This document shows, piece by piece, positions 54,637 through 64,000 of a stretch of 64,000 nt of DNA. Every line of letters starts with the position of its first letter. The stretch's first letter is position 1. The translations under genes were made by a program, and so were the position numbers. Source of the DNA: Ruegeria sp. HKCCD7303 (lineage in GTDB: Bacteria; Pseudomonadota; Alphaproteobacteria; Rhodobacterales; Rhodobacteraceae); contig NZ_WVRE01000002.1 of the NCBI RefSeq assembly GCF_013111185.1, positions 62,001-126,000 of the forward strand, in the 5' to 3' direction. The notes beneath the pieces are model-generated. The model saw only the letters and a list, made by a program, of their open reading frames with translations. It did not search any database and was not told where the DNA came from.

Positions 54637-55800
54637 ATGAGAAACTCAACCCGGTCCGGGGTCGATCCGTTTATTGTGATGGACGTAATGGAGGCCGCGC
54701 GCAAAGCGGAAGAGGCCGGACGCCATATCATCCACATGGAAGTCGGCCAGCCGGGGACAGGGGCCCCCAAGGGCGCGAACGAAGCGCTGGCAAAGGCAAT
54801 GGAGCAAGGCCCTTTGGGTTATACGGTGGCTTTGGGGTTGCCCGCGCTCAGGCAGCGGATCGCGCGGCTTTACGGCGATTGGTATGATGTTGACTTGAAC
54901 CCGGATCGAGTGGTCATCACCCCTGGATCCTCAGGCGGGTTTCTGCTGACCTTCACGGCGTTGTTCGACAGCAGGGACCGGGTTGGTATCGGCGCGCCCG
55001 GTTATCCGTCCTACCGACAGATCCTTAAAGCGTTGGGGCTGGTGCCCGTCGATCTGCCCACTGCCCCTGAAAACAGGTTGCAGCCTGTTGCCGAGGATAT
55101 TCAGGGAATGGACCTGAAGGGGCTGATGGTGGCCTCGCCCGCGAACCCAACCGGTACCATGTTGGATCATGCGTCCATGGGCGCGCTGATAGAAGCGGCG
55201 CAGGGGCAGGGGGCTTCGTTCATAAGTGACGAAATCTATCACGGGCTGGAATACGAAGCCAAAGCTGTCACCGCGCTGGAGCTGACGGATGAGTGTTATG
55301 TGATCAACTCATTCTCCAAATATTTCTCGATGACAGGCTGGCGCGTCGGATGGATGGTGGTGCCAGAAGATCAGGTGCGTGTGGTTGAGCGGATTGCCCA
55401 GAACATGTTCATCTGCGCCCCCCATGCCAGCCAGGTTGCAGCGCTGGCCGCGATGGATTGCGAAGACGAGTTGCAGGCCAATCTGGACGTCTATCGCCGA
55501 AACCGGGCGCTGATGCTGGACGGGCTGCCCAAGGCCGGGTTCGCGAACATCGCTCCGCCTGATGGCGCGTTTTACGTGTATGCCGACGTGTCTGACCTGA
55601 CCAATGACAGCCGTGCCTTCGCGGCCGAGGTTCTTGAAAAGGCGGGCGTTGCGGTAACTCCGGGTCTCGACTTCGATCCACAGCGCGGTCACACGACCCT
55701 GCGTTTCTCTTACGCAAGGGCCACGGCTGATATCGAAGACGGTCTTGAGCGTTTACGCCTGTTCATGGCCGCGCGTGGCGCGATCAGGGAACAGGCCTGA
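54637..55800 (+). CDS. PLP-dependent class I/II aminotransferase
   Basis: 387 residues from the ATG at 54637, which has GGGAG six nt upstream; earlier in-frame ATGs at 54613 and 54631 are badly placed. PLP Lys228 lies in NSFSKYFSMTGWRVGWM; cofactor-binding ASPANPTGTM and SDEIYHGLEY are standard for fold-type I aspartate-aminotransferase-like enzymes. Substrate not certain. It is divergent from the M48 gene. Confidence 0.93.
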   Translation: MRNSTRSGVDPFIVMDVMEAARKAEEAGRHIIHMEVGQPGTGAPKGANEALAKAMEQGPLGYTVALGLPALRQRIARLYGDWYDVDLNPDRVVITPGSSGGFLLTFTALFDSRDRVGIGAPGYPSYRQILKALGLVPVDLPTAPENRLQPVAEDIQGMDLKGLMVASPANPTGTMLDHASMGALIEAAQGQGASFISDEIYHGLEYEAKAVTALELTDECYVINSFSKYFSMTGWRVGWMVVPEDQVRVVERIAQNMFICAPHASQVAALAAMDCEDELQANLDVYRRNRALMLDGLPKAGFANIAPPDGAFYVYADVSDLTNDSRAFAAEVLEKAGVAVTPGLDFDPQRGHTTLRFSYARATADIEDGLERLRLFMAARGAIREQA

Positions 55801-55866
55801 AGCGTTCACAAAACGCAGCCAGTGGTATAGGCTGCGGGTCAAACGATCTCGGGAAAACTTGAGGCT

Positions 55867-57087
55867 ATGAGCAGGATCTTCTTTTGCATCGCCCTGATTT
55901 GGGCGCTGGCGAGTGGTGCAGTTGCGCAGGAGTTCAGCGCGCTGGCGCGTATTCAGCCGGACCAGAGCCGCATAACAGATGTCGGGCGCACTGGCGTGCG
56001 AGTGGATATCGGCCTCAGCCAAGGTGTGCCGTACCGGATCTTCACCTTGCAGGATCCTTATCGGATGGTTTTGGATTTTAACGAGGTCGACTGGACAGGG
56101 TTGAATTCCTCGGACTTCCTGCAATCTGATCGCATCAGCGGTGTTCAGTTCGGGGCTTATGTTCCGGGCTGGTCGCGTCTGGTGCTGGAACTGGGTGCAC
56201 CGATGGCGGTCGAGACAGCGCAGTTGTCGATCGCAGAAGACTCGGGCGCGGCTTTGTTGTCCCTGAACCTTAAAGGCACGGATTTCGACACATTCAACGC
56301 GACATCAGGTGCGCCACGCAATCCGGGTTGGGATCTGCCAGAACCTGCCAACTTGCCGCAAACAGCACCCCGCAATTCTGATCGACCCCTGCGCGTCATG
56401 CTGGACCCAGGCCATGGCGGCATAGATCCGGGGGCCGAGGTTGGTGGGGTTGATGAGAAGACCCTGATGCTGACCTTCGCACGCGAGCTGCGTGAAGTAC
56501 TTTTGCGTTCCGGCGGATATGAAGTGGTCCTGACGCGGGTTGAGGATCAGTTCGTGTCGCTTGAGCGTCGGATTGCTTTGGCCCACCGGGCGGGTGCAGA
56601 CCTGTTCATCTCACTGCATGCCGATTCCCTGTCCGAGGGGCAGGCCCATGGTGCGGCGGTCTATACTTTGTCTGATGATGCCTCGGACGTGGCGAGTTCG
56701 AAACTGGCGGAACGGCATGATCGCGGCGACCTGCTGTCTGGCGTCGACCTCAGTGGCTCGGATGATCAAGTGGCTGACGTTTTGCTGGACCTGGCACGGC
56801 AGGAGACCAAGCCGCGCACGCTGTCCCTCGCCACATCGATTGCCAACGGTATGACGCAGCAGGGCGGTCCCATGAACCGTAAACCCCTGCGCACGGCGTC
56901 TTTTTCGGTGCTTAAAGCCGCAGATATTCCTTCGGTTCTGGTCGAGCTTGGGTTTCTTTCCAGTCCTAGAGATCTGAGAAACCTCAAGGATCCAGAATGG
57001 CGGTCGAAAATGGCTTTGGGGATTTATCAGGGGCTTGAGGATTGGCGACAGCAGGATGTGATCCGCAAATCCCTGATTGGCCAGTGA
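55867..57087 (+). CDS. N-acetylmuramoyl-L-alanine amidase with AMIN domain
   Basis: 406 residues. Signal peptide MSRIFFCIALIWALASGAVAQ; AMIN domain (about 25-140; RMVLDFNEVDWTGL) that targets the septum; and an Amidase_3 domain (about 178-400) with zinc ligands in LDPGHGGIDPGAE and FISLHADSL and the catalytic Glu in VLVELGFLSSPRD. It splits septal peptidoglycan during cell separation. Precedes PBP1A by 94 nt on the same strand. Confidence 0.95.
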   Translation: MSRIFFCIALIWALASGAVAQEFSALARIQPDQSRITDVGRTGVRVDIGLSQGVPYRIFTLQDPYRMVLDFNEVDWTGLNSSDFLQSDRISGVQFGAYVPGWSRLVLELGAPMAVETAQLSIAEDSGAALLSLNLKGTDFDTFNATSGAPRNPGWDLPEPANLPQTAPRNSDRPLRVMLDPGHGGIDPGAEVGGVDEKTLMLTFARELREVLLRSGGYEVVLTRVEDQFVSLERRIALAHRAGADLFISLHADSLSEGQAHGAAVYTLSDDASDVASSKLAERHDRGDLLSGVDLSGSDDQVADVLLDLARQETKPRTLSLATSIANGMTQQGGPMNRKPLRTASFSVLKAADIPSVLVELGFLSSPRDLRNLKDPEWRSKMALGIYQGLEDWRQQDVIRKSLIGQ

Positions 57088-57181
57088 CCTTGCGGCGCAA
57101 ACCGGCTAGAATGCGCTTGGTGTTTTGACCCTCAGGCGGTGCATCACTATATAGACGGCACCGCGAGAAAAAGGCAGTAAC

Positions 57182-59671
57182 GTGATCCGGTTCATTCTTT
57201 CGTTTTTCGGGGCGATTTTCAGCCTCGTCACTTTGGGTATCTTTATGGTCGCACTGGTAATCGGTGCGGTGTTCTGGATGTATGGCCGCGACCTGCCCAG
57301 CCATGAATCTCTGGCCCAGTATAAGCCGCCCACCATCAGTCGGATTTATTCGGGCAAAGGGCAGCTGATTGATGAATTCGCGCAGGAACGACGCCTGTTC
57401 ACCCCGTCCGAGGACATCCCCGATCTGGTGAAACAGGCTTTCATCTCGGCCGAAGACAAAAACTTTTACACCCATCAGGGGTACGATCCGCGCGGTATTG
57501 TTGCAGCCGGTGTTGAGGCAGTGCGCACCAAGGGCGAAACCGTGCGCGGGGCATCGACGATCACGCAGCAGGTAATGAAGAACTTTCTGCTGTCAGGCGA
57601 CCGCCGAGCTGAACGCAAGATCAAGGAAATCATCCTCGCCACAAGGCTTGAGGATACCTTGGACAAGGAACAGATCCTCGAACTTTACATGAACGAAATC
57701 TTTCTTGGCCAGAACTCCTATGGCGTGACCGCTGCGGCGCAGACCTATTTCAACAAGACCTTGCAGGAGTTGGCCCCGCATGAGGCCGCGATGCTGGCTG
57801 CGATGCCCAAGGCACCTTCGGATTACCACCCGGTTCGTCAAAAAGAACGCCTGCTCGCCCGCCGCAACTACGTGCTGCGCGAGATGAACCAGAACGGTTA
57901 CATCGATCAGGCGACCTATGAGACCGAAGTCGAGATGCCGCTGCGTTCGGTGCAGAACGGTGACTTTGAAAGTTTCCGCACCGCTTTGCCGCCGCGTGAC
58001 TATTTCACCGACGAAATCCGTCGCCAGCTGAGCGAGGATTTTGGCGAAGGTGAGTTCTTTACCGGCGGCTTTACGGTCCGTGCGTCTGTGGACGAAGAAA
58101 TGCAGATCGAAGCTGCCAAAGCTCTGCGCACGGCGCTGCAGAAATACGACCGATCGCGCGGCAGGTGGCGCGGTACGGGCGAAGTGATCCCGGAAGAAGC
58201 GCTGGCGGATGAGGCGCAGTGGCGCGAAGCTCTTTCTATCATGGAAATTCCACGCGATGTGGTGCTGCCGACCCGGTGGTATCCTGCCGTGGTTTTGGGC
58301 GTCTCTGACCAGCAACTCACGGTCGGGATCGAAAATGGACCCGCCGATGGCATTATCCCACGCTCGGACATCAAATGGATGCAGGGCGATTTTGCAGCAA
58401 ACTTCAAACGCGGCGACGTGATCCTTGTGATGGCCGGGGAAGAGGGACAATGGTCTGCCCGTCAGGTGCCCGAAGTGCAGGGCGGCTTTGTTGCGATGGA
58501 TGTGAACTCGGGCCGTGTTTTGGCGATGCAGGGCGGGTTCTCGTATCAGGACACCGTGTTCAACCGCGCCACGCAGGCGCAGCGTCAGCCCGGATCGTCT
58601 TTCAAACCTTTCGTCTATGCCGCCGCACTGGACAGTGGCTATAGCCCCGCAACCATAGTTGTGGACGCCCCGATTGAGGTGAACACGCCACAGGGTCTGT
58701 GGCGTCCCAAGAACTCGTCGAACAAGTTCTACGGACCGACGCCGCTGCGCACCGGGATCGAGCAGTCGCGGAACCTGATGACCATCCGTCTGGCGCAAGA
58801 GGTCACGATGCCGGTGGTTGCAGGCTATGCGGAACGCTTTGGCGTCTACGACCGGATGGGGGCATTCCTTGCCAACTCGCTGGGATCCGAAGAGACGACG
58901 CTTTACAAGATGGTGGCGGCCTATGCGATGTTTGCCAATGGCGGTCAGCGGGTCGAACCCACTCTGGTCGACCGTATTCAGGACCGGTTCGGCAAAACCA
59001 TCTATCGCCACGACGACCGCCAGTGTCTGGATTGCGATTCCACATGGATGGCCCCTGATGAATCTCCGACCCTTGTGACGGACCGCGCACAGGTGATGGA
59101 TGCGATCACGGCCTACCAGTTGACCTCAATGATGACAGGCGTGGTGGATCGCGGTACCGCCGCGCGCCATGTAAACTTGCCGGTGCCGACAGCGGGCAAA
59201 ACCGGCACCACCAACGAATCCAAGGATGCGTGGTTTATTGGGTTTACCTCGAACATCGTTGCTGGCTGTTACATCGGCTACGACCGACCGCGTCCGATGG
59301 GGCGGGGGGCTTACGGCGGCACGATGTGTGGCCCTGTGTTCCAAAGCTTCATGGAAAAAGCTGTCGAGAAATACGGCGGCGGCCCGTTCGAGGTGCCGGA
59401 AGGTGGTCATTTCATCAAGATCGACCGTTTCAGCGGCGCACGGCTGCCTGACGATGCCAGCGGTGACTATGTTGTTGCTGAATTCTTCCGTGATGGCGTC
59501 GATGGCTTCATCGACCGCGTCTATGACGGCGGCTTTGCGATCGGTTCGGATCTGCCCTTGTTCGAGGAAGTGCAGCGCGCAGGCGTGCAGGTTCAGACCT
59601 CGACAGGTCAGACGGTCACTGTCGGGCCCAAAGCCACGCAGGGCGACCTGAGCACTGGCGGGCTTTACTGA
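57182..59671 (+). CDS. Penicillin-binding protein 1A (bifunctional transglycosylase/transpeptidase)
   Basis: 829 residues from a GTG start. One N-terminal membrane helix, then GT51 with the catalytic Glu91 in SAEDKNFYTHQG and RGASTITQQVMKNFLL and LYMNEIFLGQNSYG; an OB-like insert; and the transpeptidase domain with Ser472 of SSFK (QPGSSFKPFVY), the SRN motif (EQSRNLMTIRL) and K673 of KTGTT. It is the main class A PBP for elongation-type glycan synthesis. The stop overlaps the stop of the convergent kinase gene. Confidence 0.97.
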   Translation: MIRFILSFFGAIFSLVTLGIFMVALVIGAVFWMYGRDLPSHESLAQYKPPTISRIYSGKGQLIDEFAQERRLFTPSEDIPDLVKQAFISAEDKNFYTHQGYDPRGIVAAGVEAVRTKGETVRGASTITQQVMKNFLLSGDRRAERKIKEIILATRLEDTLDKEQILELYMNEIFLGQNSYGVTAAAQTYFNKTLQELAPHEAAMLAAMPKAPSDYHPVRQKERLLARRNYVLREMNQNGYIDQATYETEVEMPLRSVQNGDFESFRTALPPRDYFTDEIRRQLSEDFGEGEFFTGGFTVRASVDEEMQIEAAKALRTALQKYDRSRGRWRGTGEVIPEEALADEAQWREALSIMEIPRDVVLPTRWYPAVVLGVSDQQLTVGIENGPADGIIPRSDIKWMQGDFAANFKRGDVILVMAGEEGQWSARQVPEVQGGFVAMDVNSGRVLAMQGGFSYQDTVFNRATQAQRQPGSSFKPFVYAAALDSGYSPATIVVDAPIEVNTPQGLWRPKNSSNKFYGPTPLRTGIEQSRNLMTIRLAQEVTMPVVAGYAERFGVYDRMGAFLANSLGSEETTLYKMVAAYAMFANGGQRVEPTLVDRIQDRFGKTIYRHDDRQCLDCDSTWMAPDESPTLVTDRAQVMDAITAYQLTSMMTGVVDRGTAARHVNLPVPTAGKTGTTNESKDAWFIGFTSNIVAGCYIGYDRPRPMGRGAYGGTMCGPVFQSFMEKAVEKYGGGPFEVPEGGHFIKIDRFSGARLPDDASGDYVVAEFFRDGVDGFIDRVYDGGFAIGSDLPLFEEVQRAGVQVQTSTGQTVTVGPKATQGDLSTGGLY

Positions 59672-60495
59672 TCAGATAGACACAGAAGCAGATTCAAAAG
59701 GTCTGCTTCCGGATCGTTATCGATTGCACCGTCCGATCGCCAGTGGATGGACAAGGCGCATTTGGCGGCGGCCCATTGGGCCAGCCGTTCCTTTGGTACT
59801 CTCAGCACCTTGGAGTAGAGCGACAGGCAGGTTTCGATCTGCTGAGGACCACGCACCAAATCTGGCATCCCTTTTGGGTGTCGTAATGCATTTGCCAACT
59901 CAAACGCCGGATCTCCGACATACCCTTTGGCATCGAAAACCCGCGGGCCCGTCTCGGTCATGATAATATTGTCAGGGTGAAGATCCCCGTGAAGAGGCAC
60001 GGACGCTGGCTGGCTATTCAACAGATGCCGGCCCATGGCCATGGCGGACAGTACGTCGTTGGGCAGAAGGGTTGGGCATGTTGGCGCAAAAGCGCAGTTA
60101 AACAACGGGGTGAAAACCTGGTCCAGGGGTCTCAAACCCTGAACCCGGACGGTGGGTTTTCCATGCAGACGCGCTGCAGTTTCGGCAAGGAATCTAGTGG
60201 TGTCATCGGGGCGTCCCGAACGCGCAATGTCACCCAATGACGGACCATCCAGCCACTCCATCAAAACAGCGTTCCGTTCTTCGTTGAAAATACGAACCGC
60301 ACCCCGGTCTCGCCACGCATTCAGCAGCGCGCTGCCGGGTGCTTCGTTGCCGCGATCCGGTCTGCGATAGAGTTTCAACGCTGCGGGTCCGTGTTTCGAC
60401 AACACTTTCCAAACCCGCACCTGACCGGTCTCGGCAACCAGCTCTGGCTGATGCAGGTTCCAATAGTCCAGAAACTCGTCGCATGTGCTTTGCAT
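59665..60495 (-). CDS. APH(6)-like small-molecule kinase
   Basis: 276 residues from the ATG at 60495. The catalytic loop PLHGDLHPDNIIMT and the metal site VFDAKGYVGDPAFELANAL match the streptomycin/hydroxyurea 6-phosphotransferase family (pfam04655). AVLMEWLDGPSLGDIARSG is the hinge. Chromosomal members often phosphorylate unknown cell substrates; actual antibiotic resistance is not implied. The 3' end overlaps PBP1A by 7 nt. Confidence 0.87.
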   Translation of the reverse strand: MQSTCDEFLDYWNLHQPELVAETGQVRVWKVLSKHGPAALKLYRRPDRGNEAPGSALLNAWRDRGAVRIFNEERNAVLMEWLDGPSLGDIARSGRPDDTTRFLAETAARLHGKPTVRVQGLRPLDQVFTPLFNCAFAPTCPTLLPNDVLSAMAMGRHLLNSQPASVPLHGDLHPDNIIMTETGPRVFDAKGYVGDPAFELANALRHPKGMPDLVRGPQQIETCLSLYSKVLRVPKERLAQWAAAKCALSIHWRSDGAIDNDPEADLLNLLLCLSDQ

Positions 60496-60572
60496 TCGCG
60501 TCCGGCCTGTCTTGTGGTGTCTCGCACCTCTTGCTATCACGCAGGCCTGATTGAGCAAGTTGGGACAAGACC

Positions 60573-61700
60573 ATGCGCGCTGAAACCCAGAACATCGTGG
60601 CGGAAATCGAAAAGTCGCTTGAGCTGCTGGCGCAGCGTATGGACTATGAAACCGCACCGCATCGCCTTGAGGAATTCAATGCGCGTGTCGAAGATCCGAA
60701 CCTGTGGGACAACCCCGAGAACGCGCAGAAGCTGATGCGCGAACGGCAGATGCTGGTCGACGCCATCGAGACCTATGAAACCATCAAGACCGATCTCAGC
60801 GACAATATCGAGCTGATCGAATTGGGTGAGATGGAAGAGGATGAAGAGGTCGTGCAGGACGCCGAAGCTGCGATCAAAGCACTACAGGGCAAAGCCGCCA
60901 AGAAAGAGCTTGAAGCGCTGCTGGACGGTGAGGCCGACAGCAACGACACGTTCCTTGAAATCAACTCGGGCGCGGGTGGAACCGAAAGTTGTGACTGGGC
61001 TTCGATGCTGGCGCGGATGTACGTTCGCTGGGCCGAGAAAAAGGGCTATACGGTCGAGCTTCAATCCGAGACCGCAGGCGAAGAGGCGGGCATTAAATCT
61101 GCCGCTTACAAGATTTCGGGCCACAACGCCTATGGCTGGCTGAAATCGGAAAGCGGTGTACACCGGCTTGTGCGGATTTCGCCTTTTGACTCGGCGGCGA
61201 AGCGCCATACCTCATTCAGCTCGGTCTGGGTCTATCCAGTGGTGGACGACAATATCGAGATCGAGGTGAACCCGGCCGACATCCGCATCGACACCTACCG
61301 GTCCTCCGGCGCAGGTGGTCAGCACGTCAACACCACGGACTCGGCGGTACGGATCACGCATATTCCAACCGGGATTGTGGTGACTTCATCAGAGAAGTCG
61401 CAGCACCAGAACCGTGACATTGCCATGAAGGCCCTGAAATCGCGCTTGTATCAACAGGAACTGGACCGTCGGAACGCGGATATCAACGCCGCGCATGAGG
61501 CCAAAGGCGATGCAGGCTGGGGTAACCAGATCCGGTCCTACGTCTTGCAGCCGTACCAGATGGTGAAGGATCTGCGCACCAACCACGAAACTTCGGATAC
61601 CAAGGGCGTGTTGGATGGTGATCTGGACGGGTTCATGGCGGCGACTCTGGCTCTGAACGTTGCAGGCAAAAGCCGGTCCGAGGCGCAGGGCGACAGCTAA
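60573..61700 (+). CDS. prfB: Peptide chain release factor 2
   Basis: RF2 for UGA and UAA stop codons. 375 residues. GGQ at 248-250 (SGAGGQHVN) is the peptidyl-hydrolysis motif; SPF in [11 protein letters not shown] is the RF2 anticodon-like tripeptide. The reading frame is continuous: there is no in-frame UGA or slippage site around codon 25, unlike E. coli. The start at 60573 has GGACAAGACC upstream. Confidence 0.98.
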   Translation: MRAETQNIVAEIEKSLELLAQRMDYETAPHRLEEFNARVEDPNLWDNPENAQKLMRERQMLVDAIETYETIKTDLSDNIELIELGEMEEDEEVVQDAEAAIKALQGKAAKKELEALLDGEADSNDTFLEINSGAGGTESCDWASMLARMYVRWAEKKGYTVELQSETAGEEAGIKSAAYKISGHNAYGWLKSESGVHRLVRISPFDSAAKRHTSFSSVWVYPVVDDNIEIEVNPADIRIDTYRSSGAGGQHVNTTDSAVRITHIPTGIVVTSSEKSQHQNRDIAMKALKSRLYQQELDRRNADINAAHEAKGDAGWGNQIRSYVLQPYQMVKDLRTNHETSDTKGVLDGDLDGFMAATLALNVAGKSRSEAQGDS

Positions 61701-61786
61701 GGTGCATAGCCAGATCGCTTTTCTGAACGTGCTGAAAAGGTACTGGCGGCGTATCCTGATTACATGATTGGTCTTTCTTCTTTGCA

Positions 61787-61801
61787 GCACAACTGTTGTG
61801 C
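61787..61801. promoter_or_regulatory. Dyad between prfB and the amidase gene
   Basis: GCACAA-CTG-TTGTGC is a perfect 6+3+6 inverted repeat in the 262-nt gap upstream of the amidase gene. A regulator site is possible; nothing else in the gap was recognised. Confidence 0.35.
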
Positions 61802-61962
61802 GGCAGCTGAAGATTTTGATTCTTTTTCTGAATGAGTTGGCCCATGCCGTTTCAATCCTGTTGACCGGTAGCGAGGTCGAGAAAAGATACATTTAGACAG
61901 TGGGTTTAAATGAGCTGAACCGCTCGCTAGGCTGTTGAAGACCAACAACAGAATGGCATGCA

Positions 61963-63363
61963 ATGGACCTGACTCGGATATCGGCCGCAGAGCTTGTGAA
62001 ACAACTGGCAACCCGACAGGTTTCAGCCACCGATGTAATGCGTGCCACCCTGGATCGCATCGCTAAGGTGAATGGCGATGTGAACGCTATAGTAGCGTTA
62101 CGGGAAGAGAGTGCGTTGATGGCCGAGGCACAGAGATGCGATAGCGGTCCAATCACTGGCCCGCTGCACGGTCTGCCAATTGCGGTCAAGGATTTGGTCA
62201 ATGTGGCAGGCGTGGTCTCGTCTCATGGATCGCCTTTGTTCAAGGACGTCGTGCCGGACAGCGACGATTTGATTGCCGCCCGGATGCGGGATGCGGGGGC
62301 TATACTTATCGGAAAAACCAACACGCCGGAATTCGGATTGGGATCGCACACATTCAACCCGGTCTATGGTGCGACGCGCAATCCGTATAACGCCGACCAT
62401 ACCTGCGGAGGATCGTCCGGTGGGGCGGCGGTGGCCCTGGCCACGGGAATGGTGGCGCTTGCAGACGGGTCCGACATGATGGGCAGTCTGCGTAACCCAG
62501 CGGCCTGGAACAATGTCTACGGCTTTCGCCCAAGCTGGGGCAGGGTGCCGTCTGATCCTGTCGGCGACAGCTTTCTGCATCAACTGTCCACACTTGGCCC
62601 CATGGCCCGCAGCCCCGAGGATTTGGGCATCTTGCTTGACGTTATCTCGGGGCCAGACCCGCGCCTGCCCTTGGCCTCTGATAGCGTTCCGGTGTCACCG
62701 GTGGAAATTGCAGATTTGCAGGGTCTGCGGATTGGTTGGCTTGGGGATTGGGGCGGGGCGTTCCCGACCGAGCCTGGAATTCTCGACCTGTGCAAAGATG
62801 CTTTGACCGTGTTTGAAAGCCTTGGCGCTGATGTGCAAGAAGTTGATCCGCCCTTCGATGCAGAACAACTTTGGACCAGTTGGATCACGCTGCGGTCGTT
62901 CAGCGTGGCGGCGGGGCTGGAGCCCTTGGCCTCGCAAAGGGATCATCTGAAAGATACGGCTCAATGGGAACTGGATCGTGGTCTGGCGATGTGTGCAATG
63001 GAGGTGCAGCACGCCAGCGTCATCCGCTCGGATTGGTTCCGGCGCGCTGCAGACCTGTTCAAACAGTTTGACGCATTGGTTCTGCCATCCGCGCAGGTCT
63101 GGCCCTTTGGGGTCGAGATACCGTACCCGACCAGTATCGCGGGCCGGACAATGGACACCTATCACCGATGGATGCACGTCACGGTGCCTGTCAGTCTGAT
63201 CGGTTTGCCTTGTCTGGCCGCACCTGCGGGTTTCGGTTCAAACGGACTGCCGATGGGGTTCCAGCTGTTCGGTCCACGGGGCGCGGATCACAAACTATTG
63301 TCGGTTGGGGCGGCGTATCACGCCGAAACCAACTGGCCAAACAAGAGACCGGCGAGGTCATAA
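61963..63363 (+). CDS. Amidase (amidase-signature family)
   Basis: 466 residues. Catalytic Lys76 ([10 protein letters not shown]), cis-Ser in [16 protein letters not shown] (about S152) and the nucleophile Ser175 in [10 protein letters not shown], the AS triad. The Gly-Gly before the nucleophile is Met-Gly here, a minor change. It hydrolyses amides; it is not GatA by neighbours (no gatB/gatC). Substrate unknown. Confidence 0.92.
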   Translation: MDLTRISAAELVKQLATRQVSATDVMRATLDRIAKVNGDVNAIVALREESALMAEAQRCDSGPITGPLHGLPIAVKDLVNVAGVVSSHGSPLFKDVVPDSDDLIAARMRDAGAILIGKTNTPEFGLGSHTFNPVYGATRNPYNADHTCGGSSGGAAVALATGMVALADGSDMMGSLRNPAAWNNVYGFRPSWGRVPSDPVGDSFLHQLSTLGPMARSPEDLGILLDVISGPDPRLPLASDSVPVSPVEIADLQGLRIGWLGDWGGAFPTEPGILDLCKDALTVFESLGADVQEVDPPFDAEQLWTSWITLRSFSVAAGLEPLASQRDHLKDTAQWELDRGLAMCAMEVQHASVIRSDWFRRAADLFKQFDALVLPSAQVWPFGVEIPYPTSIAGRTMDTYHRWMHVTVPVSLIGLPCLAAPAGFGSNGLPMGFQLFGPRGADHKLLSVGAAYHAETNWPNKRPARS

Positions 63364-63388
63364 CGCCGGATCGGGAGGAGGAGACAAC

Positions 63389-64000
63389 ATGGATAAGCCT
63401 TTTGGTGTGCCGGAAATGCGACCGGTGGATACCGCCATGCTGCGCACGGCATTGCAGCGCGCGTGGACTGATTTTCGCCGCGCACCGCTATTCGGGGTGA
63501 TCTTTGCTGGCTTTTACGTGCTGGCGGGTTGGGCCATGGCGTGGGTGACTGTGCAGACCGGAACAACCTTTTGGCTGGTACTGGCGGCCATCGGGTTTCC
63601 GTTGATCGGACCTTTCGCAGCGGTCGGGCTTTATGAGGTCTCGCACCGGCTTGAGCAGGGTGAGCCCTTGGATTTTGGTGCGATCTTTGGCGTGGTACTG
63701 CAGCAAAGCCGCAGGCAGTTGCCTTCGATCTGTGCAATCATCGTTGTCGTCTTCCTGTTTTGGTTCTTTCTCGGGCACATGATCTTTGCCCTGTTTCTGG
63801 GCCTGGCCACGATGACGAACATATCGACGTCGACAGAGGTGTTCCTGACGTTGAACGGCCTGACCATGCTGGCCGTGGGTACGGTCGTGGGGGCGGTCTT
63901 TGCCACCATTTTGTACATGATCACCGTTCTTTCGATCCCATTGCTGCTGGATCGCGAGCTGGATTTCGTGACCGCCATGATCACAAGTTTTTCTTACGTG
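63389..64000 (+). CDS. DUF2189-type membrane protein (cut by window edge)
   Basis: 204 residues visible from the ATG at 63389, which has GGAGGAG upstream. Several hydrophobic segments ([62 protein letters not shown]) and the motif [19 protein letters not shown] fit the DUF2189 family. Function unknown; some members are near cytochrome oxidase genes. It follows the amidase gene by 25 nt and may be in the same transcript. Confidence 0.88.
   Translation, partial: MDKPFGVPEMRPVDTAMLRTALQRAWTDFRRAPLFGVIFAGFYVLAGWAMAWVTVQTGTTFWLVLAAIGFPLIGPFAAVGLYEVSHRLEQGEPLDFGAIFGVVLQQSRRQLPSICAIIVVVFLFWFFLGHMIFALFLGLATMTNISTSTEVFLTLNGLTMLAVGTVVGAVFATILYMITVLSIPLLLDRELDFVTAMITSFSYV

Noticed and set aside
57593..59011. 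A 472-codon - strand frame within the PBP1A gene
   Set aside because: Wholly antisense to a canonical PBP1A with all catalytic motifs; the His/Arg-rich translation matches no family.
60573..60700. Programmed frameshift in prfB
   Set aside because: The frame is continuous from the start codon; no in-frame UGA or CUU slippage site is present.

Overview
The window is a contiguous stretch of alphaproteobacterial chromosome. The gene content (LuxI/LuxR pair, lipoyl-E1beta pyruvate dehydrogenase, C5 pathway-independent hemA, GTA remnant next to cysE) and the protein sequences point to the Roseobacter group of the Rhodobacterales. Gene order around glnBA, luxIR, the fab cluster, the GTA locus and pdh resembles what I recall of Ruegeria pomeroyi; this is memory, not a search. 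It is almost wholly core chromosome: no insertion sequence, integrase, CRISPR array, rRNA or tRNA gene was seen. Both ends cut genes (glnA at the left, a DUF2189-type membrane protein at the right).

Layout. 1-2.6 kb: glnA, glnB and the NAD(P)HX repair enzyme. 2.9-5.5 kb: a porin and trigger factor. 5.6-7.3 kb: an acyl-homoserine-lactone synthase and its LuxR receptor. 7.5-9.4 kb: a lipoprotein lytic transglycosylase and rpsF-rpsR-rplI, with a long hairpin in the rpsF leader. 9.7-12.2 kb: a small membrane protein, a YceI protein and a convergent cytochrome b561-YceI fusion. 12.4-18.7 kb: fabD, fabG, acpP, an acetyltransferase, a divergent HisA-like protein, fabF and mltG. 18.8-20.0 kb: a DEAD-box RNA helicase. 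20.5-23.7 kb: the collapsed gene transfer agent (GTA) locus. 23.6-25.1 kb: a DksA/TraR-type protein, cysE and a small secreted protein. 25.3-31.3 kb: pdhA-pdhB-(membrane protein)-pdhC, a FtsB-like protein and pgk. 31.4-37.6 kb: two overlapping cyclophilins, an aquaporin, an MtfA-like peptidase, bactofilin plus M23 peptidase, a DUF455 protein and a peroxiredoxin. 37.7-44.7 kb: a giant AsmA-like protein, queA, an MFS transporter, a DUF924 protein and a coiled-coil membrane protein. 44.9-49.4 kb: lpdA, an M20 peptidase and hemA. 49.5-53.3 kb: a RodZ-like protein, ispG, a VOC protein and a DsbA-like protein. 53.3-64.0 kb: an M48/TPR protease, an aminotransferase, an AMIN amidase, PBP1A, an APH(6)-like kinase, prfB, an amidase and the partial membrane protein.

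How the parts connect. The fatty-acid genes supply acyl-ACP, which is also the substrate of the LuxI enzyme nearby. The three pyruvate dehydrogenase genes and the distant lpdA (E3) carry the same inverted repeat, TAGTTTA-N4-TAAACTA, just before their start codons, which would allow one regulator to set E1/E2 and E3 together. hemA has a perfect FNR-type box. Several envelope genes (M23, bactofilin, RodZ-like, AMIN amidase, PBP1A, mltG, lytic transglycosylase, AsmA-like) are spread through the window.

The most unusual object is at 20.6-23.7 kb. A GTA cluster that normally has about fifteen genes is reduced to its two ends. The N-terminal ATPase of the terminase large subunit (g2) is joined in frame to the C-terminal half of the tail-tip protein (g15), giving an uninterrupted 838-residue chimera, with the g1 homologue before it and the small gene that follows g15 after it. 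A consensus sigma-70 promoter and a terminator-like hairpin stand immediately upstream and could also form a short RNA gene.
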